Assembly: GCA_035310125.1 (NCBI GenBank)
Contig: DATGEP010000150.1
Coordinates: forward strand, 1-11,512
Direction of reading: 5' to 3'
Length of the DNA stretch: 11,512 nt
Source of the DNA: DATGEP01 sp035310125
GTDB taxonomy: Bacteria; Chloroflexota; Ktedonobacteria; Ktedonobacterales; JADMIN01
The notes under the pieces are model-generated. The model saw nothing but the letters and a program-made list of their open reading frames with translations, ran no database searches and was not told the DNA's origin. Every line of letters begins with the position of its first letter. The stretch's first letter is position 1. The translations under genes and the position numbers were made by a program. Below are positions 1-7,051 of the stretch, in pieces.

Positions 1-551
1 TGATATTGGAAGCCTTGCACAATCCGCAAATAAGTGGCAAGGTCCCGTTGCGCGTTCTCCGTGGGCGAGCGCATACCGATGAGATACTCATGCCCACCGA
101 ATTGCGCCGTGGCGACATGCTCCGGCCAGCCGGCATTGGGATTGCTGTCGTACATGGTTGCCGGCGCGGCGCTGATGGTGATAGGTTTTGGCTCAGGCGT
201 GTAGAACTCATCATGGCCTCCGATGGGCCATCTATCGCATCCCAGAATAACGCGGACATAGACTTGCTCGGCGACTTGCGATAGCTCATTGTTCATGTCA
301 ACTTTGGCGTCGGGTGGGAACACTCTGACGGTGTAGTCGCAGGTCGCTCCAGTGCTGAGCGTATTCGTGATAGGGCTGACATGCCAGTCAGGCGGGATCG
401 GAAGCGCGAAGGGAAAACGGTTGTCATGATAGACAATCCACCCCTGCGATTGCTTAGCTGTGGTCGAGCTTCCACACGCCGTAATCACCAGGAATACAAC
501 ACTCAGAATCAATGAACCTGCGCCGCGTCGCAAGATGCTCGCTCGTTGCAT
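1..551 (-). CDS. Putative secreted lipoprotein, 3' end cut by the window edge
   Basis: This frame is open from an ATG at 549-551 to the left edge, giving 183 residues without a stop. A good ribosome binding site (GGAGG, 6 bases before the ATG) supports the start. The N-terminus is a lipoprotein signal peptide: Arg at residues 3, 8 and 9, a hydrophobic stretch at about 13-24, and a lipobox I-T-A-C with the modified cysteine at Cys26. The mature part begins with a Ser/Thr/Gln linker, then a segment 'RFPFALPIPPDWHV' at about 45-58. That segment recalls small PsbP/DcrB-like lipoproteins of Gram-positive-type bacteria, but this is a weak resemblance and no function is assigned. Cys71 and Cys105 could form a disulfide. 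The visible end, 'LATYLRIVQGFQY', looks like the last helix and strand of such domains, so probably only a few residues are missing. The gene appears less GC-rich than the genes to its right. It is separated from the glycosyltransferase by about 270 bases, so it probably has its own promoter, which I cannot place. Confidence 0.8.
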   Translation of the reverse strand, partial: MQRASILRRGAGSLILSVVFLVITACGSSTTAKQSQGWIVYHDNRFPFALPIPPDWHVSPITNTLSTGATCDYTVRVFPPDAKVDMNNELSQVAEQVYVRVILGCDRWPIGGHDEFYTPEPKPITISAAPATMYDSNPNAGWPEHVATAQFGGHEYLIGMRSPTENAQRDLATYLRIVQGFQY

Positions 552-683
552 GGCTTTCCTCCAGATGACATACGGATGACCATTTCACGATCTTGGCTCT
601 CATCCGATGCCGGCGAGCCGCGTGCCACAACTGCCCAACGCTCCCCTGGCCAATGCCTTGGGCCGGTGTCGTAGGCATGCCTC

Positions 684-700
684 GCGGGCTGAAGGCCCGC
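684..700. repeat. REP-like GC-rich hairpin
   Basis: A perfect 6-bp inverted repeat, GCGGGC-TGAAG-GCCCGC, lies in intergenic DNA. Its minus-strand form contains CTTCAGCCCGC, a pattern that in my recollection recurs as short intergenic palindromes in several high-GC phyla. Only one copy is present in this window, so calling it a repeat family is inference. It could also be a simple RNA hairpin in the leader of the lipoprotein gene. Confidence 0.35.
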
Positions 701-764
701 TGCGCATTCCAGCCACTATCCAGGTCGTAGAGAGTCCAACAACTCATCACAAACTGGTATGATC

Positions 765-801
765 CTCCAATATCGTGTTGGAGCGGCCCTGAAAGACAGG
801 G
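765..801 (-). terminator. Two hairpins downstream of the glycosyltransferase gene
   Basis: Two stems follow the glycosyltransferase stop codon in the leftward direction. The first is CCCTG-loop5-CAGGG at 787-801, 24 bases past the stop. The second is CTCCAA-loop7-TTGGAG at 765-783. Neither is followed by a T-run in the direction of transcription, so a classical intrinsic terminator is not shown. They could terminate weakly or protect the 3' end. Confidence 0.35.
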
Positions 802-825
802 GGTTCACGAACGGGCCAGCTACTG

Positions 826-2067
826 CTACCGTTCGCGGGGATCCTGGAGCAGCTCGATGGCGGCCTGCGCGACCTCATCCGAGGAGATAGCATTCAGACA
901 AGCGCCTGCATGGCATGGCTTGGGCAGCCACGGGGCATCGTTGCCGATGAAGTTGAAACACGGCGCGCAGGATAGATTCGAATGCACGATGCGATGGCGA
1001 TACGAGCGCTTGCCGATGGGATGGAACTGCTCGATATTCGATGGCCCGAAGATGCCCACAGCGGGTGTGCCAACGGCGGCGGCGATATGCAGCGGGCACG
1101 AGTCGTTGCCGATGAAAAGCGCGGACATCTCGATCAGCGCCCCGGTCTCCTTGAGGGATGTGCGCCCCGCGACAACTGTAGCGTTGTGTGGAATGAGCGC
1201 GGCAACTTCTTCGCTCAAGGCAACATCGTCCTTGCCGCCGATGAGAAGCACATGCGCGCTGTACTTCTCGATAAGCGCGTTCGCGACTTCGGCAAAGCGC
1301 TGCGGCGCCCAGCGCTTGCGTCCATTGAAGCCGTCGCCGCCCACGTGCATGGCGATGAGCAGATTCGCGGGCGATAGGTCGCAGCTACGCAGCAACCGGC
1401 GCGCGGCGGATCGGTCGCGGGCGGTCAGGTACAGACGTGGCTGCCGCTCTTCGTCGGTCAGCCGGTGGTCCAGAATGGAGACGATGGCTCGCAGATAGTG
1501 GTCTACCGCGTGACGGGCGCGAAATGTGCGTGAGCGCGTGCCGACCAGCCACCAGAGCGGCGGCATCTCGACATGCAGCGGATGGTGATAGCGCTGGGCC
1601 ATACGCAGCACGATCGAGCCGACGGGCGAGAGGTTGATGACGAGATCGTAGTCCTGCTTGCGGATCCCATTCAGCCCGCGCATGAAACGAACAAAGGACG
1701 GCTCGGAGCCAGGCTCCGACACGAAGATAAGCGCATCTACATTGGGATTATCCTGAAGGATTCCGGCGTTGCTATGCGAGACCAGCACACTGATCTTTGC
1801 CCACGGGAAACGCCCACGCAGCACGCTCAGTGCCGGCGTTGCCAGGAGCGTATCCCCAATGGGGAGCAGCATGCCCACGAGTATATGGCTGGGATCTAAC
1901 GGGGCGTACTCGTCCTGAGAATGCCGATGCCCCTCATCCGCTTCCATCCGGGCGAGCCGACCCGCCGGGGTCTCAGCAAGACGCGCGGGTGTCGAGAATA
2001 CCGCTTCGTACATGGGCCTTCCAATCCGGCTCTTCGCGCTCAACGCGGCGCGGAACCAACTCGGCAC
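826..2067 (-). CDS. Glycosyltransferase family 9 (heptosyltransferase-like)
   Basis: Family 9 enzymes move a sugar, classically heptose from an ADP-activated donor, onto a surface glycan. Two Rossmann-like halves are visible. The N-terminal half opens with 'HILVGMLLPIGDTLLATPAL' at 61-80. The donor-binding C-terminal half has 'KRWAPQRFAE' at 251-260 and the signature 'IGNDSCPLHIAAAVGTP' at 319-335, where Cys324 replaces the usual glycine. Four cysteines near the end (367, 370, 385, 390) match a pattern common in this family and may bind metal. The 413-residue reading starts at GTG (2065-2067) with GGTGG 7-8 bases upstream. About 60 residues precede the catalytic domain, and an ATG at 2011-2013 (395 residues, GGAAGG too close upstream) is an alternative. 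The acceptor is unknown. If the host has a single membrane, the target would be a wall or capsular glycan rather than LPS. The 172-bp gap to the transporter gene suggests separate transcription. Confidence 0.88.
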   Translation of the reverse strand: MPSWFRAALSAKSRIGRPMYEAVFSTPARLAETPAGRLARMEADEGHRHSQDEYAPLDPSHILVGMLLPIGDTLLATPALSVLRGRFPWAKISVLVSHSNAGILQDNPNVDALIFVSEPGSEPSFVRFMRGLNGIRKQDYDLVINLSPVGSIVLRMAQRYHHPLHVEMPPLWWLVGTRSRTFRARHAVDHYLRAIVSILDHRLTDEERQPRLYLTARDRSAARRLLRSCDLSPANLLIAMHVGGDGFNGRKRWAPQRFAEVANALIEKYSAHVLLIGGKDDVALSEEVAALIPHNATVVAGRTSLKETGALIEMSALFIGNDSCPLHIAAAVGTPAVGIFGPSNIEQFHPIGKRSYRHRIVHSNLSCAPCFNFIGNDAPWLPKPCHAGACLNAISSDEVAQAAIELLQDPRER

Positions 2068-2219
2068 GAACTACCCACCTTTAGCCAACGACACCTACAG
2101 GGACGGAACTTTCCTGTTTCATACTACGCCAAGTCTTAACAACATCACTCACGGTAGCCCAAAATGCCGAACGCTGACTCCGTGATTCTACGTAGTCTTC
2201 TTGAGAGATTGTAGCGTGA

Positions 2220-2237
2220 CGGCACGTTTCCGCGCCG
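2220..2237 (-). terminator. GAAA-tetraloop hairpin after the MFS gene
   Basis: Two bases after the transporter stop codon, the minus strand reads a 7-bp stem CGGCGCG/CGUGCCG (one G-U pair) closed by a GAAA tetraloop, an unusually stable RNA loop. No T-run follows, so Rho-independent termination is not proved. It may stabilise the 3' end of the nadD-DUF951-MFS message. Confidence 0.45.
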
Positions 2238-2239
2238 CC

Positions 2240-3781
2240 TCAGCGCGGACGGGACTGCGCCTGCCCTCCGCTGCCAGGAGGGGGTATCGCCTGTGTCCTG
2301 GCGCGAATGGCGGCAACAACGCTCGCCATGCCCGTCACGCCGATACAGAGCGCCAAAATGTCCATCGCCGGAAGAATTCCCAACCGGTCGAAGGCAATAC
2401 CCATCAATGGCACGAAAGGAACGGTCACGGCATTCAATAGCATACCCTGTACCGCCAGCACGCGGCCCTTGATCCAATCTGGCGAACGCTCCTGCATGAC
2501 GGTCTGCGCGGGCACGTTGATGAAGTCCAGGGCGACACCGATGCAGAAGGTCAGGAAGATCGCGGCAATCAGATAGGGCGGGGAGACGAACCAGTGGTGT
2601 GGCGAAACGGCCACAGCGATGGGCCGGAGAATGGTCAGCAGCACGATGCTGACGGAAAGGATGATGACACCTGTCGCGATTGTCATGGTGTAGCGCAGAC
2701 GCTTTACCACGTTGGGCGTGAATGCGGAGCCGAGCACCAGGCCAACGCCCGCCGGCAAGAAGACGAGAATGGCGTGGTCGGCGGTGGTATGAAAGAACGT
2801 CTCGACGAAGCCGGGCGCTACCATCGCGACGACGGCAATGGTGGTGCCGCCGATGGTAAGCTGAAGCACGGAGACGAGCAAGCGGTGGTCCACCCGGATG
2901 AAATGCCAGCACTCGATGATGCTGGTCCAGATACTGTGCAGCTGGTGCGTCTCCGGCACCTGCCGGCGCCGGCCTTGCTGGGCTGGTTGACGCACCTGTA
3001 GCCGCTTCTTGGGAATGGAGAGGATCAGAGCCGCGCACAACACATACAGGACAGCTACCACCATGAACAGCATCTCGATGGGGTCCAGCACGATGTTATG
3101 CTGCGCGGTGCCAATGGGAATGTGCGGCAGCACGAGAAGCAAAATGGGACCCAGGATGATGAGTCCCAGCGCCTGGGCGATGGTGAACGTGATGTTAAAA
3201 AGTGAAAGCGCGTTGATAAGCTCTTCGGGATGCACAAGCAGCGGAATCGAAGCGCCCTCTGCCGGGGCAAAAAACTGCCCGATGAGCGCGATACAAAAGC
3301 TAATGACGTAGGCGGGCAGGATCGCATGGCGATCTATGATCAACGAGATGGCGAAGATGGTGGCGAGCACGCCGCGCAGGATATTGCTGATCCAGAGAAC
3401 CGGCCGCCGCGGGAAGCGATCTACCAGCACGCCAGCGGGTGCGCCGAAGACGGCAGCGGGGAGCGCGAACGCGACGATGGCGAAGCTGGAGGCTAGATAG
3501 CTGGTGTTGCTGCGCGTGGCGATGACGATGAGGAGGCCGTAATTTGCGGCGTTCATGATCGTCTGCGAGATGAGCTGAGCGCCCCACAGCTGGAGAAAGT
3601 AGCGGTTGCGCATGACCGTGCGGAAACCACGGGTGGTCGCGCCCCTTCCCTGGGAAGGAACAGCGGGTGGTCGCACTACGCCTGCGCCGGCGGGTTGTCG
3701 TGAGGGAACCGGACGGAAGCGGTCCGCGCGTGCGGCGCGCTCCGGCTCCGGCAACTCTCTCGCTCGTCGGACGTTAGCCAT
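2240..3781 (-). CDS. MFS transporter (MFS_3/EntS-like exporter type)
   Basis: This is a polytopic major facilitator protein of 513 residues, probably an exporter driven by the proton gradient; the substrate cannot be read from sequence. About 12 hydrophobic helices are visible from residue 61 onward. The motif A-type loop 'GVLVDRFPRR' lies at 117-126 between helices 2 and 3. A basic cytoplasmic loop at about 257-290 separates the halves. The segment around 422-440 (NVPAQTVMQ...GRV) is typical of the MFS_3 branch. The ATG at 3779-3781 was chosen because it overlaps the stop of the DUF951 gene (ATGGCTAA), a usual sign of translational coupling. A longer frame to 3913 lies inside the upstream gene and has no support. 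The first 56 residues are Arg/Pro-rich, probably disordered, and are partly encoded by a small repeat structure (3630-3674). Met57 (3613) has no ribosome binding site. Confidence 0.85.
   Translation of the reverse strand: MANVRRARELPEPERAARADRFRPVPSRQPAGAGVVRPPAVPSQGRGATTRGFRTVMRNRYFLQLWGAQLISQTIMNAANYGLLIVIATRSNTSYLASSFAIVAFALPAAVFGAPAGVLVDRFPRRPVLWISNILRGVLATIFAISLIIDRHAILPAYVISFCIALIGQFFAPAEGASIPLLVHPEELINALSLFNITFTIAQALGLIILGPILLLVLPHIPIGTAQHNIVLDPIEMLFMVVAVLYVLCAALILSIPKKRLQVRQPAQQGRRRQVPETHQLHSIWTSIIECWHFIRVDHRLLVSVLQLTIGGTTIAVVAMVAPGFVETFFHTTADHAILVFLPAGVGLVLGSAFTPNVVKRLRYTMTIATGVIILSVSIVLLTILRPIAVAVSPHHWFVSPPYLIAAIFLTFCIGVALDFINVPAQTVMQERSPDWIKGRVLAVQGMLLNAVTVPFVPLMGIAFDRLGILPAMDILALCIGVTGMASVVAAIRARTQAIPPPGSGGQAQSRPR
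3630..3674. repeat. Repeat element inside the MFS 5' coding region
   Basis: Two exact 11-bp direct copies of CGGGTGGTCGC (3630-3640 and 3664-3674) flank a 15-bp inverted repeat, CCTTCCC-T-GGGAAGG (3644-3658). The minus-strand form contains GCGACCACCCG, which I recall as a frequent core of short dispersed repeats in Chloroflexota genomes. It is translated in frame within the disordered N-terminal tail of the transporter. No third copy is in this window. Confidence 0.45.
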
Positions 3782-4004
3782 GCTGGCGATCACTCCCCAT
3801 GACGGTCTCTTCAGCGCCGCGACTGAGAATCTGCTTAATGCGCTGTTCAGCTTCACTGCGTGGGAGCAGCACACGGCGGCCACATCCTTCGCATTTGAGG
3901 CCGATATCCGCACCGAGACGCACCACGCGCCAGTCCGTGCTCCCGCATGGATGAGGCTTGCGCAGGCGCACGCGGTCGTTTAGCCCAAGATCAGCGTACT
4001 TCAA
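3774..4004 (-). CDS. DUF951 family protein (YyzM-like), TTG start
   Basis: This is a small protein of 76 residues and unknown function. The DUF951 family is recognisable from 'KPHPCGSTDWRVVRLGADI' at about 16-34 and 'KCEGCGRRVLLPRSEAEQR' at about 37-55, with Cys20, Cys38 and Cys41 in the usual places. These suggest a small beta-rich fold, possibly metal- or nucleic acid-binding, but no role is established. The usual family length is about 60-70 residues; here about ten extra residues follow the final helix. The start is a TTG at 4002-4004 with GAGGAGG 7 bases upstream, which fits far better than any upstream ATG in the same frame. The gene begins inside the end of nadD (14-bp overlap) and ends 8 bases inside the transporter gene, so all three are probably translationally coupled. 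In Bacillota, members are in my recollection often found near ychF and mscS-type genes; here an mscS-type gene lies two genes upstream. Confidence 0.88.
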   Translation of the reverse strand: MKYADLGLNDRVRLRKPHPCGSTDWRVVRLGADIGLKCEGCGRRVLLPRSEAEQRIKQILSRGAEETVMGSDRQHG

Positions 4005-4755
4005 GGCCAGACCTCCTCGTGCGTGCGTTGTGTGCTCCAGCTGAACGCGCTGAGCCCCGTTCCCTGGTGGGAGCGTACAAGCCGCGCTGCTCGATATAGC
4101 GCCGGACGGTATCCGGCACAAGATAACGGATAGGCAAGCCCGATGCCACCCGTTCGCGGAGGGTGGTGCCAGCCACATCGAGCTGAGGGGCGGGCAAAAC
4201 CGCGAGCTTCTCGCGCAAGCCGGGCACGAGCGTTGTCAGTCGCTCGATCTCATCCTCCGCAACGGGCACACCAGGCCGGTGCGATGTCGCCAGCGTATCC
4301 ACGGCGGCGACTACACGCTCAGGCGCGTGCCATTGGGGGAGAAACAACAGCATATCCCAGCCCATCATGAACACCATCTCGACATCGCTCCACAGGGCGC
4401 GTAGCATCTCTAGCGTATCGGCGGTATACGATGGACCGGTGCGCTCCAATTCGAGCGTTGAGACGGCGAAACGATTATCCTCCGCGATGGCCAGCTCGAC
4501 CATTGCCAGCCGGTCTTCGGCGGAGCTGATGGGCTTGCCGGCCTTGTGCGGCGGTTGACGGGCGGGCACGAACCAGACACGGTCGAGCTCCAGACGCGCA
4601 TAGACCTCTTGCGCAAGGGCGAGATGGCCGACATGCGGTGGATCGAAGGTCCCGCCTAGAATACCATATCGCGGACGCTTTCGCCTACTTTGCGCGCGCC
4701 GCACCTTGCCACCAGGCGCCGCCTTCGCCGATTGTCCGCGCTCACCTGTTGTCAC
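3991..4755 (-). CDS. nadD: Nicotinate-nucleotide adenylyltransferase
   Basis: NadD joins nicotinate mononucleotide and ATP to give deamido-NAD, a late cytoplasmic step of NAD synthesis. The nucleotidyltransferase signature 'GGTFDPPHVGH' is at 34-44. 'QPPHK' is at 67-71, 'GPSYTADTL' at 107-115, 'GWDML' at 132-136 with Trp142 following, and the second phosphate-binding segment is 'AGTTLRERV' at 195-203. The C-terminal 'IRYLVPDTVRRYIEQRGLY' at 209-227 is characteristic. The protein has 254 residues against about 190-215 for the family. The excess is a basic tail of about 28 residues before the domain and about 27 Arg/Ser/Ala-rich residues after it. The GTG at 4753-4755 has only GGAAGG about 13 bases upstream. 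A GTG at 4702-4704 with GGTGG close by would give 237 residues, so the start is uncertain. It lies 27 bp after the channel gene and overlaps the DUF951 gene. Confidence 0.93.
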   Translation of the reverse strand: MTTGERGQSAKAAPGGKVRRAQSRRKRPRYGILGGTFDPPHVGHLALAQEVYARLELDRVWFVPARQPPHKAGKPISSAEDRLAMVELAIAEDNRFAVSTLELERTGPSYTADTLEMLRALWSDVEMVFMMGWDMLLFLPQWHAPERVVAAVDTLATSHRPGVPVAEDEIERLTTLVPGLREKLAVLPAPQLDVAGTTLRERVASGLPIRYLVPDTVRRYIEQRGLYAPTRERGSARSAGAHNARTRRSGLEVR

Positions 4756-4782
4756 TCCGGTTCAGTCCTTCCTGAAAGCGCA

Positions 4783-5928
4783 CTACGCAATGACCGAAGC
4801 GGAGGGGTCGAGCACCGCGATTTCCGCATCCTTGACCTGTGCGCGGATCTGCTCGATAACATCGGAGGAGATAGTGCCGCCGCTCGGATCGCCGATAGCT
4901 GTCCAGAATTGCACGTGGAGGTCAACAGTGCCGCCCGCCGCGCGGCTGACCGTCACCTGGGGCGCGGGATCGCGGTAAACGTCGTGAATGGCCGCGAGCG
5001 CCGCGTGAATGCCAGCCTCGGCGCGATCAATGCCACTGGAGCCGGTGTCGGGTATGGTCACGGTGAGCGTGGAGCGCAGCCGCTCCGCTTCGCTCAAGTT
5101 GACGATGGGGGAGCTAAACAGCATGGAATTGGGAATGAGCACCACCTCGCCCCCCTCCATGCTGAGCGATGTATACCGGATCTGGATATCCTTGACCTGA
5201 CCCGTGTACGGCGTGAGCGTGATGCGGTCGCCAATGACGAATGGGTGCTCCAGCAGCAGGTAGATTCCAGCAACGAGATTCTTGAGCACATCTTGCAGCG
5301 CGAGACTCAGCGCGACGGAGAGAACGCCCAGTAAGGCAACGGGAAGGACGAGTCCCGTACCCCAGATTGCCAGGATGATGATAGCGCCGATGGTGAATGC
5401 CGCCAGGTAGACGACACGGCCGCCGAGCGTGGCCAGGTTCCGGTTGACCGTTTCGGGCAAACTGGATACGAAGCCGCGCTGCAATAAACGCCCAAGGCCC
5501 AGCGCGCAGGCCAGCACCATCAGAGAGATGCCCAGATGGATGCCGAATGGGACGAGCTGTGGCAGGAGGTCAGAGACGATGGTATTCAGGTTGCCGAACC
5601 AGATGAAGGCGATGGCGACCAGCGCGGCCACCCAAACACTGGCAAATGTGAGGCGACCGAGCCAGCGGCTCGCGCCCATCGAGCGCTCCGTAATAGTACG
5701 GCCTTGAGTGGAGCGCTTGCGTTTGCCGCTCTTGCTAGTGAGATACCGGTTGATCCGGCTTTCGAGGGGGATAGGCACCTTGCTGGCGCGCCGAGCGAGC
5801 CAGCTTCCGACCGAAAGCGCTATCAACACGACGAAGAGCGTGAGTCCGGCCTGGATGGCCTGTGTTTGGTTCAGCCCGAACACCACGTCGCCCAGTATGT
5901 GTACCGTAGATGCCGCACATATTGACAT
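4783..5928 (-). CDS. MscS-type mechanosensitive ion channel
   Basis: Small-conductance mechanosensitive channels open under membrane tension and release solutes after osmotic downshock. The 381-residue protein shows a hydrophobic helix at about 26-44, a basic loop rich in Lys/Arg/Ser (60-88), helices at about 93-112, 126-146 and 170-190, and the pore-lining region 192-222. The cytoplasmic MscS beta domain follows: 'LEHPFVIGDRITL' at 226-238, 'GQVKDIQIRYTSL' at 243-255 and 'VLIPNSMLFSSPIVN' at 263-277, then an alpha/beta C-terminal domain. The ATG at 5926-5928 is preceded by GGAGG at a rather long spacing (14 bases). An ATG at 5985 in frame has AGGAG almost touching it. The frame stays open further upstream but runs into the LLM gene. 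It is probably the first gene of the channel-nadD-DUF951-MFS unit; a TATACT sequence lies upstream of the ribosome binding site without a recognisable -35. Confidence 0.88.
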   Translation of the reverse strand: MSICAASTVHILGDVVFGLNQTQAIQAGLTLFVVLIALSVGSWLARRASKVPIPLESRINRYLTSKSGKRKRSTQGRTITERSMGASRWLGRLTFASVWVAALVAIAFIWFGNLNTIVSDLLPQLVPFGIHLGISLMVLACALGLGRLLQRGFVSSLPETVNRNLATLGGRVVYLAAFTIGAIIILAIWGTGLVLPVALLGVLSVALSLALQDVLKNLVAGIYLLLEHPFVIGDRITLTPYTGQVKDIQIRYTSLSMEGGEVVLIPNSMLFSSPIVNLSEAERLRSTLTVTIPDTGSSGIDRAEAGIHAALAAIHDVYRDPAPQVTVSRAAGGTVDLHVQFWTAIGDPSGGTISSDVIEQIRAQVKDAEIAVLDPSASVIA

Positions 5929-6045
5929 GCCCGTTACGCCCACCTCCGGCCCAAGTATAGCACGGCAAAACTGATCGGTGGGCATGCTCCTGGGCGGGAT
6001 GTCATCCACACCGATCCATTCTCTGAAATGGTAGGGCGGGCGTCC

Positions 6046-6064
6046 CGACGGAGCCGCGCCGTCG
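6046..6064 (-). terminator. Hairpin after the LLM oxidoreductase gene
   Basis: A perfect 6-bp stem, CGACGG-loop7-CCGTCG, begins 3 bases after the stop codon of the oxidoreductase gene. No T-run follows on the transcribed strand. It may mark the boundary between this gene and the channel operon 139 bp downstream. Confidence 0.4.
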
Positions 6065-6067
6065 CGC

Positions 6068-6994
6068 TCACCCCATCTGGTCCAGCAGCTTTGCCACCTC
6101 ACCGAGGCGCACGATGCCCTCAGCGCTCTCCGGCTCGACAAGCACCACCAGATGCTTGACGCCGAGATCCGCGAAACCCTTCAGCGCCTGCGCGACCTCT
6201 TCAGGAGATCCCACGATGCGGTCCTCGTCGGGTTCGCGCTGCTCGCCGGGCGCCAGGATGCGTGCCCAGGTGCCCGCCGTCAGCTCCAGCGTCGCGGGAT
6301 CGCGGCCCACCGCGCGGCAAGCTTCGAGCATCTGCGGATACTTTTCCGCCACGCTCTGTGGCCACTTGTGCCAGACAGTATTCCAGGCATCCGCGTAGTG
6401 CGCGACGAACCGCAGCATACGCGGTTTGCTGGCGCCGATCCAGATGGGCGGCCCGTTGCGCTGCGGGCCGCGCGGGCGCAGCGCGATATCGCTTGCCTCA
6501 TAATACTGGCCGCGGAAGTCTACATGCCCATCGCGCAGCAGCGGCACAATGATCTTCAGCGCCTCCTCGAAGCGCGCCGCGCGGTGATCGAAGGGGTAGC
6601 CGAACGCGGTATACTCCGGCTCGTGCCAGCCCGCGCCCAGACCCAGGATGAACCGGCCCGCGCTGATCTCGTCCAGGCTTTCGGCCATCTTCGCCAGCAA
6701 CGCGGGATTGCGGAACGATGTGCAGGCCACGAGCGGGCCAATCGAGATGCGCTCCGTCGCCTGCGCCACGGCGCCCAGGAATGTGAAGACTTCCCACGCG
6801 CCGGCCTCCGGTTTGCCAGGGAAGCGGTAGAGCAGGTGATCCGCGAGCCAGAAGGAATCGAGTCCGACGCCCTCCGCCGTCTGCGCCATGTCGCGGATCT
6901 CAGCATAGCTGAAGGCGCGCCCTCGCTGCTCATCCTCACCCATTGAAGGCATCACGCCCAGCTTCATGCGCCGTGCCAGATGGTCACTCGCCAT
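6068..6994 (-). CDS. LLM class flavin/F420-dependent oxidoreductase
   Basis: This is a member of the bacterial luciferase-like TIM-barrel family, 308 residues long, a normal length. Such enzymes use reduced FMN or coenzyme F420 to oxidise or reduce small organic molecules; the substrate is unknown. Visible family segments are 'AEGVGLDSFWLADHLLY' at 40-56, 'SIGPLVACTSFRNPALLAKM' at 84-103, 'SAGRFILGLGAGWHEPEY' at 111-128, 'PPIWIGASKPRML' at 182-194 and the C-terminal 'GSPEEVAQAL' at 262-271. The Gly-Leu-Gly-Ala-Gly-Trp stretch and the Glu-Phe/Tyr pair after it favour the F420-type branch, but this is inference. The ATG at 6992-6994 has GGAGA about 9 bases upstream. The same frame stays open far to the right through the antisense of hutI, but no start there has support. 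It is divergent from hutI across 57 bp. Confidence 0.9.
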   Translation of the reverse strand: MASDHLARRMKLGVMPSMGEDEQRGRAFSYAEIRDMAQTAEGVGLDSFWLADHLLYRFPGKPEAGAWEVFTFLGAVAQATERISIGPLVACTSFRNPALLAKMAESLDEISAGRFILGLGAGWHEPEYTAFGYPFDHRAARFEEALKIIVPLLRDGHVDFRGQYYEASDIALRPRGPQRNGPPIWIGASKPRMLRFVAHYADAWNTVWHKWPQSVAEKYPQMLEACRAVGRDPATLELTAGTWARILAPGEQREPDEDRIVGSPEEVAQALKGFADLGVKHLVVLVEPESAEGIVRLGEVAKLLDQMG

Positions 6995-7051
6995 GCTATC
7001 GTTCTCCATATGTTCGCATTTCACGTCCGCGGTAGATTGTGAGGCATTCTC

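Larger units (their letters stand above)
552..825. other. Gene-free stretch with three hairpins
   Basis: No convincing gene lies here. The open frames that cross it have no recognisable motif or ribosome binding site, and one of them overlaps the lipoprotein gene on the same strand. The stretch contains a REP-like hairpin (684-700) and two hairpins near the end of the glycosyltransferase gene (765-783 and 787-801). The lipoprotein promoter should lie in its left half, but no clear -35/-10 pair is visible. Confidence 0.5.

Noticed and set aside
6..284. A 92-residue plus-strand open frame at the left edge
   Set aside because: It is antisense to the lipoprotein gene, which has a signal peptide, lipobox and ribosome binding site.
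454..750. A 98-residue minus-strand open frame
   Set aside because: It overlaps the start of the lipoprotein gene in another frame and has no ribosome binding site or recognisable motif.
857..1498. A 213-residue plus-strand open frame
   Set aside because: It is antisense to the glycosyltransferase with the Arg/Ser/Ala-rich composition typical of GC-rich shadow frames.
2145..3038. A 297-residue minus-strand open frame
   Set aside because: It lies in another frame of the transporter gene, is Arg/His/Ala-rich with no hydrophobic pattern or motif, and the overlapping MFS frame is clearly real.
3782..3913. A 44-residue N-terminal extension of the MFS transporter
   Set aside because: It lies wholly within the DUF951 gene. 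The ATG at 3781 overlapping that gene's stop is the better start.
6995..7051. A divergent promoter/operator between the LLM gene and hutI
   Set aside because: Both genes must have start signals near here, but no convincing -35/-10 pair or strong inverted repeat could be placed in the 57 bp.
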